Below are positions 16,413-25,764 of a DNA stretch of 64,000 nt, in pieces. The DNA lies in contig JAHFUM010000007.1 in the NCBI GenBank assembly GCA_023265135.1, positions 1-64,000 of the forward strand. Direction: 5' to 3'. Under the pieces are notes generated by a model. That model did not search any database. It was given only the letters and a program-made list of their open reading frames with translations, and was not told the DNA's origin. A program made the translations under genes and the position numbers. The number at the start of each line of letters is the position of its first letter. The stretch's first letter is position 1. Source of the stretch: Nitrosarchaeum sp. GTDB lineage: Archaea > Thermoproteota > Nitrososphaeria > Nitrososphaerales > Nitrosopumilaceae.

Positions 16413-19259
16413 ATGAAAGCAAAAATAATTCCAATTGTAATCACCATAATACTACTTTCATCTGTAATTGTCATTCCATTTCAATCATCATATGCGTTTG
16501 ACCTTGCCGGACTTGACTTGAATCTTACAATAACTCCCTCAAAAATTGAATCAGGAAAAGCAGAGCACAAAATAGGCTATGTCTCTTTAACTCACAAAGG
16601 AATCTTAGTTAATCAAAAAGAAGATGCTGAAATCAAACTATCTTCGGATTATCCAAACATTGTATCTGTCCCAGAATCAATCATCATTGAAAAAGGCTCC
16701 AGTTATACACAATTTTCTATCAAGACAACAGATGAAATTGGAGAATCTACAATTTCTGCAACTGTAAATAATCTTATTTCAAGTCAGAAAGTTACAATTG
16801 GAAGCAGTAATTCATATCTGCCTGACAACCTCTCATTGAATCTTTCTTTACCAAGTGAAAACATGCACATTGATTCAGATATGCCTTTTACAGTATTTCT
16901 AAAGACTCCAGATGGCGCCATAGTCAGGGCTCCGAGAGATATTGATATTAGATTAGAATATGATAAAAATAATGCATTCCCTACAAATGACACACTAACA
17001 ATCAAAAAAGATACTTACTATGCATGGGGTGTGTTGCATTCTGGAAATAATCCAGGCAGTGCATATTTGAGAGCCATTCAAGATGAACTTGATCTTGATG
17101 CTGCAAAAAGCATTCGACTTACATCAACATTACCTACCGCACTTCAAATTAATGTATTTCCAAAACTTATATCTGAAGATATTGGAAGAGACGTAAATGC
17201 GTTTGTAAGTCTGCTTGATGCAAATGGAAATCCAACTGTGGCTCCAAATGATATTCCACTAGAGTTTTTTGTAGACAGCCGTAATCGAGTAAGTGAGGCA
17301 ATAGATACATTTTCAAAAACATCTCACCCTGTAATTAAAAAAGGTGAGTTTGGATATCTTTTCAAACAAAAGTTAGATGTGATTGGAACTGAAGTACCTG
17401 TCAAATATACTATTGGAGTAAGTGCTAAAGGTTATGGAATTGCAACAGATTATTTTAAATTTGCAAAACAAATACTTACTTTTAAAACAATTGAAAAATT
17501 CAACAACCAAATTAGCAAAATTGATCTTACAGACACAACCGAGGACCAAGTAAAAATAAATTATCCATATGTAGTTGTTATGTTTGGACCTGATAAAATT
17601 CCCCCAAACTCCGATTCTGTAATTGGTTATCAGATTGGAGTTTTAGAAGATAATGATGATGATGATAATACTCTATATCCAGGTCATAGTACCAATTATG
17701 AGGTAGAAACTGATCCATCCGTATGTGATGAAACTAGAACAAACGAAGATATCCTTTCTGGCAATTCTGACTCTACAAATACCGATAACACAAGTACTAG
17801 CAATACAAACAGTAATACCAATAGCGATACTACAAACCAGGATCAAGCTAAATGTGAAATACCAATTCCTACTATAGATTATCTCCCCGACAAATATTTT
17901 TATCCTATTCAGGCAAATGAACATTCTAATTCTGATGGAACGTTTTTTGAAAAAACAGCTCTGTATTCTTCTGACAAAAACCTTGTATCAATAGTTGATG
18001 CAGGGATACTTCCAAGCACTCAATCAAATGGATTTGGAATAATTCACAGTGGATCGTATTCTGGAACTGGAAATGTTTCTGCTACCATAAGTGGAGTAGG
18101 TTCTCAATCAGTTTCAACTACTGTGATAAACTCACTTGAACAAAAAGAGACAAGAATGTTCTCTCCTGTGGGCGATGATATATTATTGACAACTTCTGAT
18201 GGATACTTTGACGTTTTTCTTGTAGCAATTGATCAAAGTGACAGACCAAAAAAACAGTTTGATGATACCCAATATCTTGTATCTCCTACAAATTCTATTG
18301 TAGAAATTAAAAAAGATCAAACATTTAGTCTTGCAAAAATTAGAGGAGAAGATTTCAGTAACATGACTAATACTGAAACTACCACTACAAAAAATAAATC
18401 TGACAATGATCAATTCCTTAAAGAAACAAAATTCGAAGTAACTCAAGTAGGAAGTGGATCAATCAAAGAACTTGATACTAAAAAAACATTCAAGATTCAA
18501 CCATCCGCATCAATTCAAATAACTTTGCCAAATCCATTAATTGGAGCAAAAACCAGTGGTAACTTGGGAGTAGTGCAACTAGTAGATCTTCAAGGCAATC
18601 CTATAGTTGCAACAAAAAATATGCCCACTAAGATCTTATCATCTGATGGTGCAGTTTTAAGAATATTGGATTCACCAACAATTCCAAAAGGATACTCATA
18701 CGCTTACTTTGATATTGAAGCATTAGACAAACTGGGAACAAGCACACTGACTGCAAGTGCTAGAGGAATTACACCTTCAACACTTGAAGTAAATACACAT
18801 CCAACATCATCAAATCTTGTAGTATCTGTAGGTGATCTTCCGGAATCTCTAAAGATTGGTGAACCATCTGAAATTACAGTATATGTGGATGATTCTAACC
18901 AAAATTCTGTATCTGATGTTAGAGTAATGGCATCAAGCAATGATATGGTGGAATTTGAGGCAAAAGAAATTGTTACTGGAGATGACGGCAGCGCCAAACT
19001 AAAAATTACTGTAACTGGAGGAACTCAGGTAGAAATCACACTTGACGCATCAAAGAAAGATTACTCTGATGCCACAAAGAGTTTCTTTTTGGATGCAAGC
19101 CCTGCCGCTGGAAGCAATTCTCTTCTTTCTGGCTTTGCATTTGGTCCTTGGATGATATATGTAGCAATTGCCGCTGTAGTAATTATTGGTATTTTTGTAG
19201 CCCTATTTTTCAGAAAGACAAAAGAAATTGAAGAATGGGATGAAGAAGATGAGATTTAA
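16413..19259 (+). CDS. Large exported, C-terminally membrane-anchored surface protein
   Basis: The 948-residue protein starts with a signal peptide (MKAKIIPIVITIILLSSVIV) ending near SYAF. The body consists of beta-rich, Ig/invasin-like segments, interrupted near residues 440-480 by an Asp/Asn/Ser/Thr linker. A transmembrane helix near residue 912 (MIYVAIAAVVIIGIFVALFF) is followed by a short acidic tail facing the cytoplasm. I chose the ATG at 16413 over an upstream TTG. The 30-nt spacing from pilin 2 suggests a pilus-associated adhesin or anchor; this is inference. Confidence 0.8.
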   Translation: MKAKIIPIVITIILLSSVIVIPFQSSYAFDLAGLDLNLTITPSKIESGKAEHKIGYVSLTHKGILVNQKEDAEIKLSSDYPNIVSVPESIIIEKGSSYTQFSIKTTDEIGESTISATVNNLISSQKVTIGSSNSYLPDNLSLNLSLPSENMHIDSDMPFTVFLKTPDGAIVRAPRDIDIRLEYDKNNAFPTNDTLTIKKDTYYAWGVLHSGNNPGSAYLRAIQDELDLDAAKSIRLTSTLPTALQINVFPKLISEDIGRDVNAFVSLLDANGNPTVAPNDIPLEFFVDSRNRVSEAIDTFSKTSHPVIKKGEFGYLFKQKLDVIGTEVPVKYTIGVSAKGYGIATDYFKFAKQILTFKTIEKFNNQISKIDLTDTTEDQVKINYPYVVVMFGPDKIPPNSDSVIGYQIGVLEDNDDDDNTLYPGHSTNYEVETDPSVCDETRTNEDILSGNSDSTNTDNTSTSNTNSNTNSDTTNQDQAKCEIPIPTIDYLPDKYFYPIQANEHSNSDGTFFEKTALYSSDKNLVSIVDAGILPSTQSNGFGIIHSGSYSGTGNVSATISGVGSQSVSTTVINSLEQKETRMFSPVGDDILLTTSDGYFDVFLVAIDQSDRPKKQFDDTQYLVSPTNSIVEIKKDQTFSLAKIRGEDFSNMTNTETTTTKNKSDNDQFLKETKFEVTQVGSGSIKELDTKKTFKIQPSASIQITLPNPLIGAKTSGNLGVVQLVDLQGNPIVATKNMPTKILSSDGAVLRILDSPTIPKGYSYAYFDIEALDKLGTSTLTASARGITPSTLEVNTHPTSSNLVVSVGDLPESLKIGEPSEITVYVDDSNQNSVSDVRVMASSNDMVEFEAKEIVTGDDGSAKLKITVTGGTQVEITLDASKKDYSDATKSFFLDASPAAGSNSLLSGFAFGPWMIYVAIAAVVIIGIFVALFFRKTKEIEEWDEEDEI

Positions 19260-19283
19260 ACTATAATCTTTTAGTAAAATCAG

Positions 19284-20177
19284 ATGCTCACTTATTGGAT
19301 TAGAGTAATTCGAATTAGATTTCTTTTAGCTTCAGTAATTGCTGTATCTACAGGCATTGCAATATCTTTCTTTAATGGGATTTCTATCAATCCCATTTAT
19401 GCTGCATTAACAATGGCAGGAGTAATTTCACTACATGCAAGCGTTGATCTGCTAAATGACTATACTGATTTTAAGCGAGAAATTGACACTAGCACCACAA
19501 GAACAAAGATGAGTGGCGGAACGGGAGTCCTTCCAGAGGAACTCTTAAAGCCAGAATCAGTTAGAAGGGCAGGAATTGCATTTTTAATAATTGGTGCTGC
19601 AATTGGCAGTTTTTTTATAATTACTAATGGAATTATAATTGCACTGCTTTTGGGATTTGCAGTAGTGTCAATCTACTTTTATTCTACAAGAATTGTTGAC
19701 CTGGGGCTGGGCGAAATATTTGTTGCAATAAAGGGAACGTGTATAGTTTTGGGAACTTTTTTTATCCAGTCAAACTATCTCTCTATTAATGCAATCATTG
19801 CAGGAGTGACTGTGGGGGTTTTATCCTCACTGGTTTTGTTTGTAACTTCTTTTCCTGATTATTCTGCAGATAAACACAAAGGAAGAAAGAATCTGGTAAT
19901 TATTGCAGGAAAAAAAAATGCATCCAAAATATACTGGATTTTTCCTGTTCTGGCATATTCTTTGATTATTTCTGGAGTAATTTTTAGAGTATTTCCAGTA
20001 TCTGTGTTGATCACTTTGCTAACTGTACCCTTGGCTATAAAATCAGGAATTTTATTGAACAAAAACTATGATGATCATACAAATATCGTTCCTGCCATGG
20101 AAAAAACTCTGCTGTTTAGCAGAATCACTGGCGCTTTATTGGTTTTAGGCTTTATCATTGGAATGGTTTACAATTAA
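19284..20177 (+). CDS. UbiA-family prenyltransferase (MenA-like)
   Basis: UbiA enzymes join a polyprenyl diphosphate to an aromatic or other acceptor in the membrane. The 297-residue protein has about nine helices and both Asp-rich motifs: LLNDYTDFKREID near residue 56 and FPDYSADKHKGRKNL near residue 190. The order and the KGRKNL motif resemble the MenA branch, so a role in quinone synthesis is likely, but other lipid prenylations are possible. It begins 24 nt after the surface-protein gene. Confidence 0.85.
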   Translation: MLTYWIRVIRIRFLLASVIAVSTGIAISFFNGISINPIYAALTMAGVISLHASVDLLNDYTDFKREIDTSTTRTKMSGGTGVLPEELLKPESVRRAGIAFLIIGAAIGSFFIITNGIIIALLLGFAVVSIYFYSTRIVDLGLGEIFVAIKGTCIVLGTFFIQSNYLSINAIIAGVTVGVLSSLVLFVTSFPDYSADKHKGRKNLVIIAGKKNASKIYWIFPVLAYSLIISGVIFRVFPVSVLITLLTVPLAIKSGILLNKNYDDHTNIVPAMEKTLLFSRITGALLVLGFIIGMVYN

Positions 20178-20203
20178 ATGAAGTAAGATAATTACAAATA
20201 TCA

Positions 20204-21301
20204 TTGATACCTGGATTTGCATCAGAGAAAGGAACTGATATTTTTGTCCAAAATTCACCTGCAAACAAAGCAAACTATAGAAAATTTCAAGACTTGAGCT
20301 TATCCAATGTAGGTGTCGGAACATATCTTGGTAATGCTGATTCAGAAACTGACGCTATGATGAAAAATGCCATCAAATCATCCATACTTTCTGGAATAAA
20401 TGTGATTGACACCGCAATAAATTATCGGGCTCAAAAATCAGAGAGATCAGTAGGAAAAGCACTACAAGAACTAATCGAAGAAAAAAAGGTTACACGAGAT
20501 CAAATTTTCATATCTACAAAAAATGGCTATATTACAAATGATGCTGATGTAAAACAAGAATTTTGGGAATATATCAAAAATGAATATACCCAAAAAGGAG
20601 TAATAAAAGAAGGTGATGTGACATCTGGATATCACTGCATGACTATACCATACCTTGATGACCAACTAGAACGCAGTTTGAAAAATTTGGAATTGGATTG
20701 CATTGATTTATTGTATCTTCACAATGCAGTTGAAGGTCAAATTAAAGATGTTTCAAAAGAAAAATTTATGGAAAATCTCAAACTAGTTTTTGAATTGTAT
20801 GAACAAAAAAGAAAAGAAGGAAAAATCAAATTCTATGGAATGGCAACATGGGAATGTTTTCGTGTTTCTTCTGATAATCCCCAGTATTTATCCCTAAATG
20901 ATGTGATTGAATTGGCAAAAAAAGTTGGAGGTAATAATCATGGTTTTAGATTCATTCAGCTTCCATACAACATGTATTATGATCAAGCATTACTTGCAAA
21001 AAACCAAACCCTTGATGGAAGACAGGTCTCCATATTGGAAGCTGCACTCAAATTGAATGTTGGCGTATTTACAAGTGTACCATTAATGCAAGGAAGATTG
21101 TTAACTCCTGGTGCAATGCCTGAATTCAATAGTCTAAAGCCATCTGTCCGTGCATTGCAATTCATTCGTTCATCGCCAGGCATTTTAGCACCACTTGTAG
21201 GGCAAAAGTCTCCTGAACATGTTTCTGAAAATCTGGAAATAATGAAAATCCCAGCAATGCCTGAAGATGAATTTCTTGCACTAGTCAAGAAATTAACATA
21301 A
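20204..21301 (+). CDS. Aldo/keto reductase family protein
   Basis: The TIM-barrel NAD(P)H oxidoreductase pattern is clear: VIDTAINYRAQKSERSVG carries the catalytic Asp and Tyr, ISTKNG the Lys and LLYLHNA the His. At 365 residues it is somewhat longer than usual, with an insertion of about 30 residues after the Lys motif. The start is TTG at 20204, 26 nt after the prenyltransferase gene, so the two may share a transcript. The substrate is unknown. A second, distinct family member lies at 56.3 kb. Confidence 0.88.
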   Translation: MIPGFASEKGTDIFVQNSPANKANYRKFQDLSLSNVGVGTYLGNADSETDAMMKNAIKSSILSGINVIDTAINYRAQKSERSVGKALQELIEEKKVTRDQIFISTKNGYITNDADVKQEFWEYIKNEYTQKGVIKEGDVTSGYHCMTIPYLDDQLERSLKNLELDCIDLLYLHNAVEGQIKDVSKEKFMENLKLVFELYEQKRKEGKIKFYGMATWECFRVSSDNPQYLSLNDVIELAKKVGGNNHGFRFIQLPYNMYYDQALLAKNQTLDGRQVSILEAALKLNVGVFTSVPLMQGRLLTPGAMPEFNSLKPSVRALQFIRSSPGILAPLVGQKSPEHVSENLEIMKIPAMPEDEFLALVKKLT

Positions 21302-21386
21302 TAATCTTCTATCGTCACTCTTGCTTTCAGGTTGTTGATTTCGTAGAAAGCTAATAAATGGGTCATTTGCGAATACATGTAGAAAT

Positions 21387-21752
21387 TTGTCAACTAAGAT
21401 TTTTGATTATGCAAAGATTTGTAAAACTGTCTTGGCACTGGACCCCAAAATACGATTTGCTGGCGTGATTAATGAGAGAGGCAGATTAGTTGCAGGTGGA
21501 ATGAAAGAAAACGTGGTACCACTAGAAAATGAAAAAGATGATGAAATGATCTACATGGAACTTGCATTAAGAGTAAAAATGAGAAAAGAGTTTGACAAAC
21601 AATTAGGACGTGTGAATTTTGCACTTGCATCAAGGGAACGTGCATTGGCAATGAGTTTTCTAATTAATGATGATATTTTGTATGTAGTTTCAGAACCTGA
21701 TGCAGATTACGGATTACTTCCAAAAAAGATATTGCAAATTATTCACTGCTAA
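21387..21752 (+). CDS. Conserved thaumarchaeal protein with roadblock/profilin-like pattern
   Basis: The 121-residue protein starts with TTG and contains KIRFAGVINERGRLVAGGM, followed by helices and then ALAMSFLINDDILYVVSEP. This resembles a roadblock/profilin-type alpha-beta fold and a family widespread in thaumarchaea (I believe DUF6659, from memory). No enzymatic motif is visible. It may be a small signalling or scaffold protein. Confidence 0.6.
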   Translation: MSTKIFDYAKICKTVLALDPKIRFAGVINERGRLVAGGMKENVVPLENEKDDEMIYMELALRVKMRKEFDKQLGRVNFALASRERALAMSFLINDDILYVVSEPDADYGLLPKKILQIIHC

Positions 21753-21809
21753 TTAGGAACTCTAGCAAAAATCATAGTATATGGATCCAAGACGAAGATA
21801 CTAGAGATG

Positions 21810-21827
21810 TAAATGTAATAAATGTAA
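21810..21827. repeat. Two tandem copies of TAAATGTAA
   Basis: A 9-bp unit is repeated perfectly, about 110-128 nt before the RTX-like gene. It may be an activator or repressor site; no further copy was seen nearby. Confidence 0.3.
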
Positions 21828-21899
21828 CACAAAAATGATCGTAATATTTTAGAATAAAAAATAAAACTTTGATCAAAATTTCATGTTTACCAAAATTTG

Positions 21900-21922
21900 G
21901 AGATCATTGATAAATAGATCTC
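21900..21922. promoter_or_regulatory. Inverted repeat framing the TATA box of the RTX-like gene
   Basis: GAGATC and GATCTC form a perfect inverted repeat whose 11-nt spacer (ATTGATAAATA) contains the TATA-like core. That core is about 26 nt before the ATG at 21938. The arrangement is that of an operator over a leaderless promoter. Confidence 0.4.
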
Positions 21923-21937
21923 AGAAAATAATATGTA

Positions 21938-22378
21938 ATGACAAACAAAAAAATACTTATCGGAAGTATAATTGCAGGTATTGCAGCCCTCATGGTAATT
22001 CCAGTAGGAACATCATATGGTGGAATCCCAAATTGTACTACTGGACAAATCCCAGTTTGGAATGGAGCAGTCTACGTTGTGGATGGCACCAAAAATGCTG
22101 ATATAATTAACTGTGGTAACCTTTCAGTGAATCTCCTTATCAACGGAGCTAAAGGTGCAGATACAATCACAGGTGGTTCTGGAAATGATGAACTACGAGG
22201 TGGTGACGATGGTGACACATTGAACGGCGGTTCTGGTGCTGATACTTTGTTGGGTGGTCGTGGTGGAGACACTATTGACTGTGGTACAGATGCAGTTACA
22301 GACACAGTAGAAGGTGGTCTAGGCATTGACAATACACTCAACTGCGATGCTGATATCGTATCTCTAGGTCAACAATAA
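21938..22378 (+). CDS. Exported RTX-like calcium-binding repeat protein
   Basis: A signal peptide (residues 1-28) is followed by a domain with four to five glycine/aspartate nonapeptides of the GGSGNDELRGG type (near residues 78-125), the calcium-binding parallel beta-roll found in RTX proteins. Cys residues flank the roll (NCTTG, INCGN, IDCG, LNCDAD) and may form disulfides, which is unusual for RTX proteins. Length is 146 residues, with no C-terminal type I secretion signal expected in archaea. Probably a secreted or cell-surface structural protein. Confidence 0.82.
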   Translation: MTNKKILIGSIIAGIAALMVIPVGTSYGGIPNCTTGQIPVWNGAVYVVDGTKNADIINCGNLSVNLLINGAKGADTITGGSGNDELRGGDDGDTLNGGSGADTLLGGRGGDTIDCGTDAVTDTVEGGLGIDNTLNCDADIVSLGQQ

Positions 22379-22523
22379 GGAATTTAATTCCGCAAACTCT
22401 TTTTTTATTTTCTAAACTCTTTTGTGCCTATAATTTTTTTCATATAATGTGTTTAATAACGACAAGCTCACATTTTATTAAAAAATATCAACTTTTATCT
22501 TGTTTGAAATTTGTAATAAATAA

Positions 22524-23708
22524 ATGAATAAAATTCTTACATCGTGCATTTTAGGAATTATATCTATTGCTATGCTTTACTGCATTGACATTCAATATCT
22601 GGATTTAAAATTCTATCAAAATGTCTATGCTTTAGATGATAAAATGGATTCAATTAGATTTGGTGTTCTAAACACAGGAACTATTGCTGTGAATCAGCAA
22701 ACAAACCTAGTTTATGTTACCAACTTTAAAAACGGAACAGTATCTGTCATTGACGGAGATTCTAATGATGTGATAGATATTTTCAAAGTGGGAATAACAC
22801 CATTTGGACTAGGTATCAATGAAAAAACCAATATGATCTATGTTGGAGCAGAATACAACAATACACTTTTTGTGATAAACGGCCTTACAAATACAATTAA
22901 GGATTCCATTGAGATAAAGGAACCCTATGATATTGCAGTTGATCCCAACACTAACATGGTTTATGTTACAAGTGACGGCTCAAAGTCAGTTTATGTAATT
23001 GATGGAAATACAAATCAAATTATAAAAACTTTTGAGGTCTTCGACCCATGCGGGGTAGCAGTAAATACAGAGACGGACATGGTATATGTGACAAGTGAAT
23101 CGACTAACAAGGTCCATGTAATTGATAGTAAAAAAAATGAAATTGTTGGAATAATTGATGTATCAGAGAGCCCACGAGGGGTCATAGCAAATCCGACAAC
23201 AAATACCATTTATGTAACAAATCAAAAGTCAGATACCATTTCTGTAATTGACGGTTCTACAAATTCTGTGATTGATTCAATAGATGTTGGGAATAATCCA
23301 AAAAGAGTAGTTGTAAACCCTGAATCAAATATCATTTATGTGACAAACCAAGACTCTAATTCGCTTTCAATTATCAACGGTTCTACAAATTCTGTGATTG
23401 ATTCCATACCTGTTAATAGCCCATTTGAGATGGCAATCAATCCTGATTCAAATAAAATCTATGTAACATTTTATGGAACAGGTGAATTAACAGTTATTCC
23501 AGGATATGAACCTGGTAAACAAAAAATCATTACATTGCCTGATAATTACCTTCCACCTGTCAAACAAATGAAATTAGGAATCTCTTCCATAGATGTAACA
23601 TGTGATGCAGGAAAAAAATTGATGTTTAAAAATTCTGATGGTTTAGCAGCTTGTGTAAAAGCAGAAACTGTAGAAAAATTAATTGCAAGAAACTGGGGTC
23701 ATCAATAA
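22524..23708 (+). CDS. Exported YVTN beta-propeller protein
   Basis: After a signal peptide come about seven blades with the repeated NTNMVYVTS and SVIDGSTNSVIDSI patterns that define the YVTN propeller of archaeal surface proteins. The last 50 residues form a separate module (DVTCDAGKKLMFKNSDGLAA followed by CVKAETVEKLI) that I recall being attached to many thaumarchaeal exported proteins. Length is 394 residues. It probably sits at the cell surface or S-layer and mediates contacts; no catalytic motif is seen. Confidence 0.88.
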   Translation: MNKILTSCILGIISIAMLYCIDIQYLDLKFYQNVYALDDKMDSIRFGVLNTGTIAVNQQTNLVYVTNFKNGTVSVIDGDSNDVIDIFKVGITPFGLGINEKTNMIYVGAEYNNTLFVINGLTNTIKDSIEIKEPYDIAVDPNTNMVYVTSDGSKSVYVIDGNTNQIIKTFEVFDPCGVAVNTETDMVYVTSESTNKVHVIDSKKNEIVGIIDVSESPRGVIANPTTNTIYVTNQKSDTISVIDGSTNSVIDSIDVGNNPKRVVVNPESNIIYVTNQDSNSLSIINGSTNSVIDSIPVNSPFEMAINPDSNKIYVTFYGTGELTVIPGYEPGKQKIITLPDNYLPPVKQMKLGISSIDVTCDAGKKLMFKNSDGLAACVKAETVEKLIARNWGHQ

Positions 23709-23897
23709 TCTTTTCAAATAAATTCTAAACTTTTTTTGTGACTAGGACAATTACCTGCAAATGTGAGAAATATATCTAAATATCATGGAATACCACGATC
23801 TATTTTGTGTTACATTATATTATGTTTTTTTAAAATAATTCATCTTTTCCAAAATCAGTAGATCATTGCTATATACGATGATAGTTTTTGTAATGCA

Positions 23898-24119
23898 ATG
23901 AATAAAACAATAGTAATAACTACAATCGTAATGTTTGCAGTTATTTTAGGAATGAGTGCAATGTCACCAGCAATGGCAGCTGTAGGCGGAACTCCGGGAA
24001 CTTCATGGACAAACACTCACGCGCCTTATACAACCACTGATAAAGTTCCAGTAGCTGGCGAGATTTGGATAAATCCTGATCATGTAAAGCACCCCAATGA
24101 ATGCAGAGCATTACCTTAG
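23898..24119 (+). CDS. Small exported protein of unknown function
   Basis: The 73-residue protein has a clear signal peptide (hydrophobic stretch from residue 5, cleavage likely after MAA). The mature part of about 45 residues is rich in Pro, Thr and His with one Cys near the end. Two His and one Cys (HVKHPNEC) could bind a metal such as copper, but this is speculation. It stands alone with 189 nt of gene-free DNA upstream. Confidence 0.6.
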   Translation: MNKTIVITTIVMFAVILGMSAMSPAMAAVGGTPGTSWTNTHAPYTTTDKVPVAGEIWINPDHVKHPNECRALP

Positions 24120-24180
24120 ATACTAACTTTTTCTTTTTTCTTTTTCCTAAAATAATACACTAATACAGTCTTAATAATAA

Positions 24181-24240
24181 TTAATTTTCAAGAGATAATT
24201 TAGGAACATTTCCCATTAGCCATTCATAATTATTAGAATT
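24181..24240 (-). pseudogene. Short gene remnant, related to 27456-27520
   Basis: The reverse frame reads NSNNYEWLMGNVPKLSLEN between two stops and lacks a start. A diverged copy with stops inside lies at 27456-27520. The NYEWLM-N-PKL pattern recalls the start of small DUF5678-type proteins, but this is a tentative resemblance. Confidence 0.3.
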
Positions 24241-24315
24241 TTATTAAAGACAAATCACACCTTGACACATCCATATGCATATTTTTTAACATGTGTTAAA
24301 ATTTATTTTTAAATA

Positions 24316-25608
24316 TTATTGAGCATTTAATCCAACGTTAAATGTTCCAACATAACCGAGATCATCCTTAGTCATATTTAGCATAAGATGCGTTCCAGTA
24401 TTACTTTGCATCAAACCATCAGTTGATGCCCCTGTGTATATTCCATCATCGTTGTTTTTAATCAAAGGCAATCCATGACTACTATACGGAGACTGTCTGT
24501 GAACATCTTCATTTGTAGAATCCTCCAAGTAAAACTGCGAGGTCCATTCCAAAGTTTTCTCAGAACCTTCTAAAGTGCGAACCTTGATGTGAATATGTAT
24601 CGCTCTACCTTCATACCAACCAGGATAAACAGTAACAAATTGAACTTGTCCGTTTTCATCTGTTGTCTGATACCCCCTAAGGAATGTTTTACCAAGGGTA
24701 CCAATACCTGCAATATCCGAATACAAACCAAAGGTGTTTGCGTGCCAAATATCTACATGTGCTCCTCTAAGTGGAACGCATACTCCATTATTGTTATCAT
24801 AGACATGAATTTGTAGACGTAGTGGAATTCCTTGCTCTACTAATCCTGTACTTTGATCCGATCTTATATCCGAACGTTCAAGTAATTCGTCTACAAAATA
24901 CGGTCCTTCTGTTTGCTGTGGTGTATCCTCCAATTCAATTAATGAAGGAGTTAAAGTACATCTTTGATTTGCAGTTCCGGTTTGAGTCATAATTTGATTT
25001 TGAGAACCATTAAATCCATTTTGCGCTCCAAATTGACCTTGCGGCGGACCATTTCTTTGGTTTGATATTGGTGCAAACAGTCCAAATAAAATCAGTCCTG
25101 CTACAATTGCTACAAGAATTACATTCAATTTTTTGGAAAAGACTTTGTTTAGTGCAATCTTTCTTTGATTCCTGTTTGCTTTTTTGTAAAATAATAGTAT
25201 GATTGAAAACCCAATGAAAATCAGCTGACTTAGTTCAATTGGAATTGCCTGTCCTCCAATCATAAAACCTCCACCTCTGTTTCCAGGCGGTCCACCACCT
25301 GGAGGAATTCCTGCAGGGGGCATTCCTATACTAGGAAGAATATGTAGTCTATCAAAAAACCACAGCAGTACAAATGTTATCGTTCCAACAATACCTATAA
25401 TTTGCCATACTCTTCCCCATTGTTTTATGACTGGAATTGTCCAAAAAACTTGCAATATGCCTCCAACAAGAAAGAGAATTCCTTCTAATGGTTCACGCGA
25501 AAATGAACGTTGAACCATTGCCAGATGTAACACCCCTCCAATTATGGTAGCTGTTGCAGCTATTATTGATAATATGAAAATTTTTTTATCAATACTAATT
25601 TGACTCAT
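24316..25608 (-). CDS. Membrane-anchored intradiol dioxygenase-like protein
   Basis: Intradiol dioxygenases open catechol-type rings using Fe(III) held by two Tyr and two His. The C-terminal 200 residues show TEGPYFVDELLERSDIR, VDIWHANTFGLYSD and the GWYEGRAIHIHIKV signature with the Tyr and His ligands in place. The N-terminal half has about six membrane helices and a Gly/Pro/Gln/Asn-rich linker, so the catalytic domain is tethered, probably outside the cell. I chose the ATG at 25608 (430 residues) because a TATA-like stretch lies upstream; a TTG at 25671 is also open. The true substrate is unknown. Confidence 0.85.
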   Translation of the reverse strand: MSQISIDKKIFILSIIAATATIIGGVLHLAMVQRSFSREPLEGILFLVGGILQVFWTIPVIKQWGRVWQIIGIVGTITFVLLWFFDRLHILPSIGMPPAGIPPGGGPPGNRGGGFMIGGQAIPIELSQLIFIGFSIILLFYKKANRNQRKIALNKVFSKKLNVILVAIVAGLILFGLFAPISNQRNGPPQGQFGAQNGFNGSQNQIMTQTGTANQRCTLTPSLIELEDTPQQTEGPYFVDELLERSDIRSDQSTGLVEQGIPLRLQIHVYDNNNGVCVPLRGAHVDIWHANTFGLYSDIAGIGTLGKTFLRGYQTTDENGQVQFVTVYPGWYEGRAIHIHIKVRTLEGSEKTLEWTSQFYLEDSTNEDVHRQSPYSSHGLPLIKNNDDGIYTGASTDGLMQSNTGTHLMLNMTKDDLGYVGTFNVGLNAQ

Positions 25609-25764
25609 CTTATCTGATTTTGTATAAATTATTAAAATAGATTCCTGTATCTCAAAATTTAAATGATTCAAAGTCAGATGGTGTCAAAAAATTGATATTT
25701 TAAATTTTCAATTTCTCACCTAAAAAACTAAAAACAGATAAATTCCTTCAATTTAATTGACATC

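Larger units (their letters stand above)
15363..16420 (+). repeat. Second copy of a tandem duplication (first copy about 14065-15365)
   Basis: Sequence after pilin 1 first matches the start of the large gene at 16413 (a T-rich run then ATGAAA), then switches to a diverged copy of the receiver gene's N-terminal part, the end of the 77-residue gene, the pilin promoter region and the pilin. The junction lies near 15365-15380. About 250 bp of the unit, including most of the 77-residue gene, has been lost from this copy. The flanks are diverged whereas the pilin is almost identical. Confidence 0.85.
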
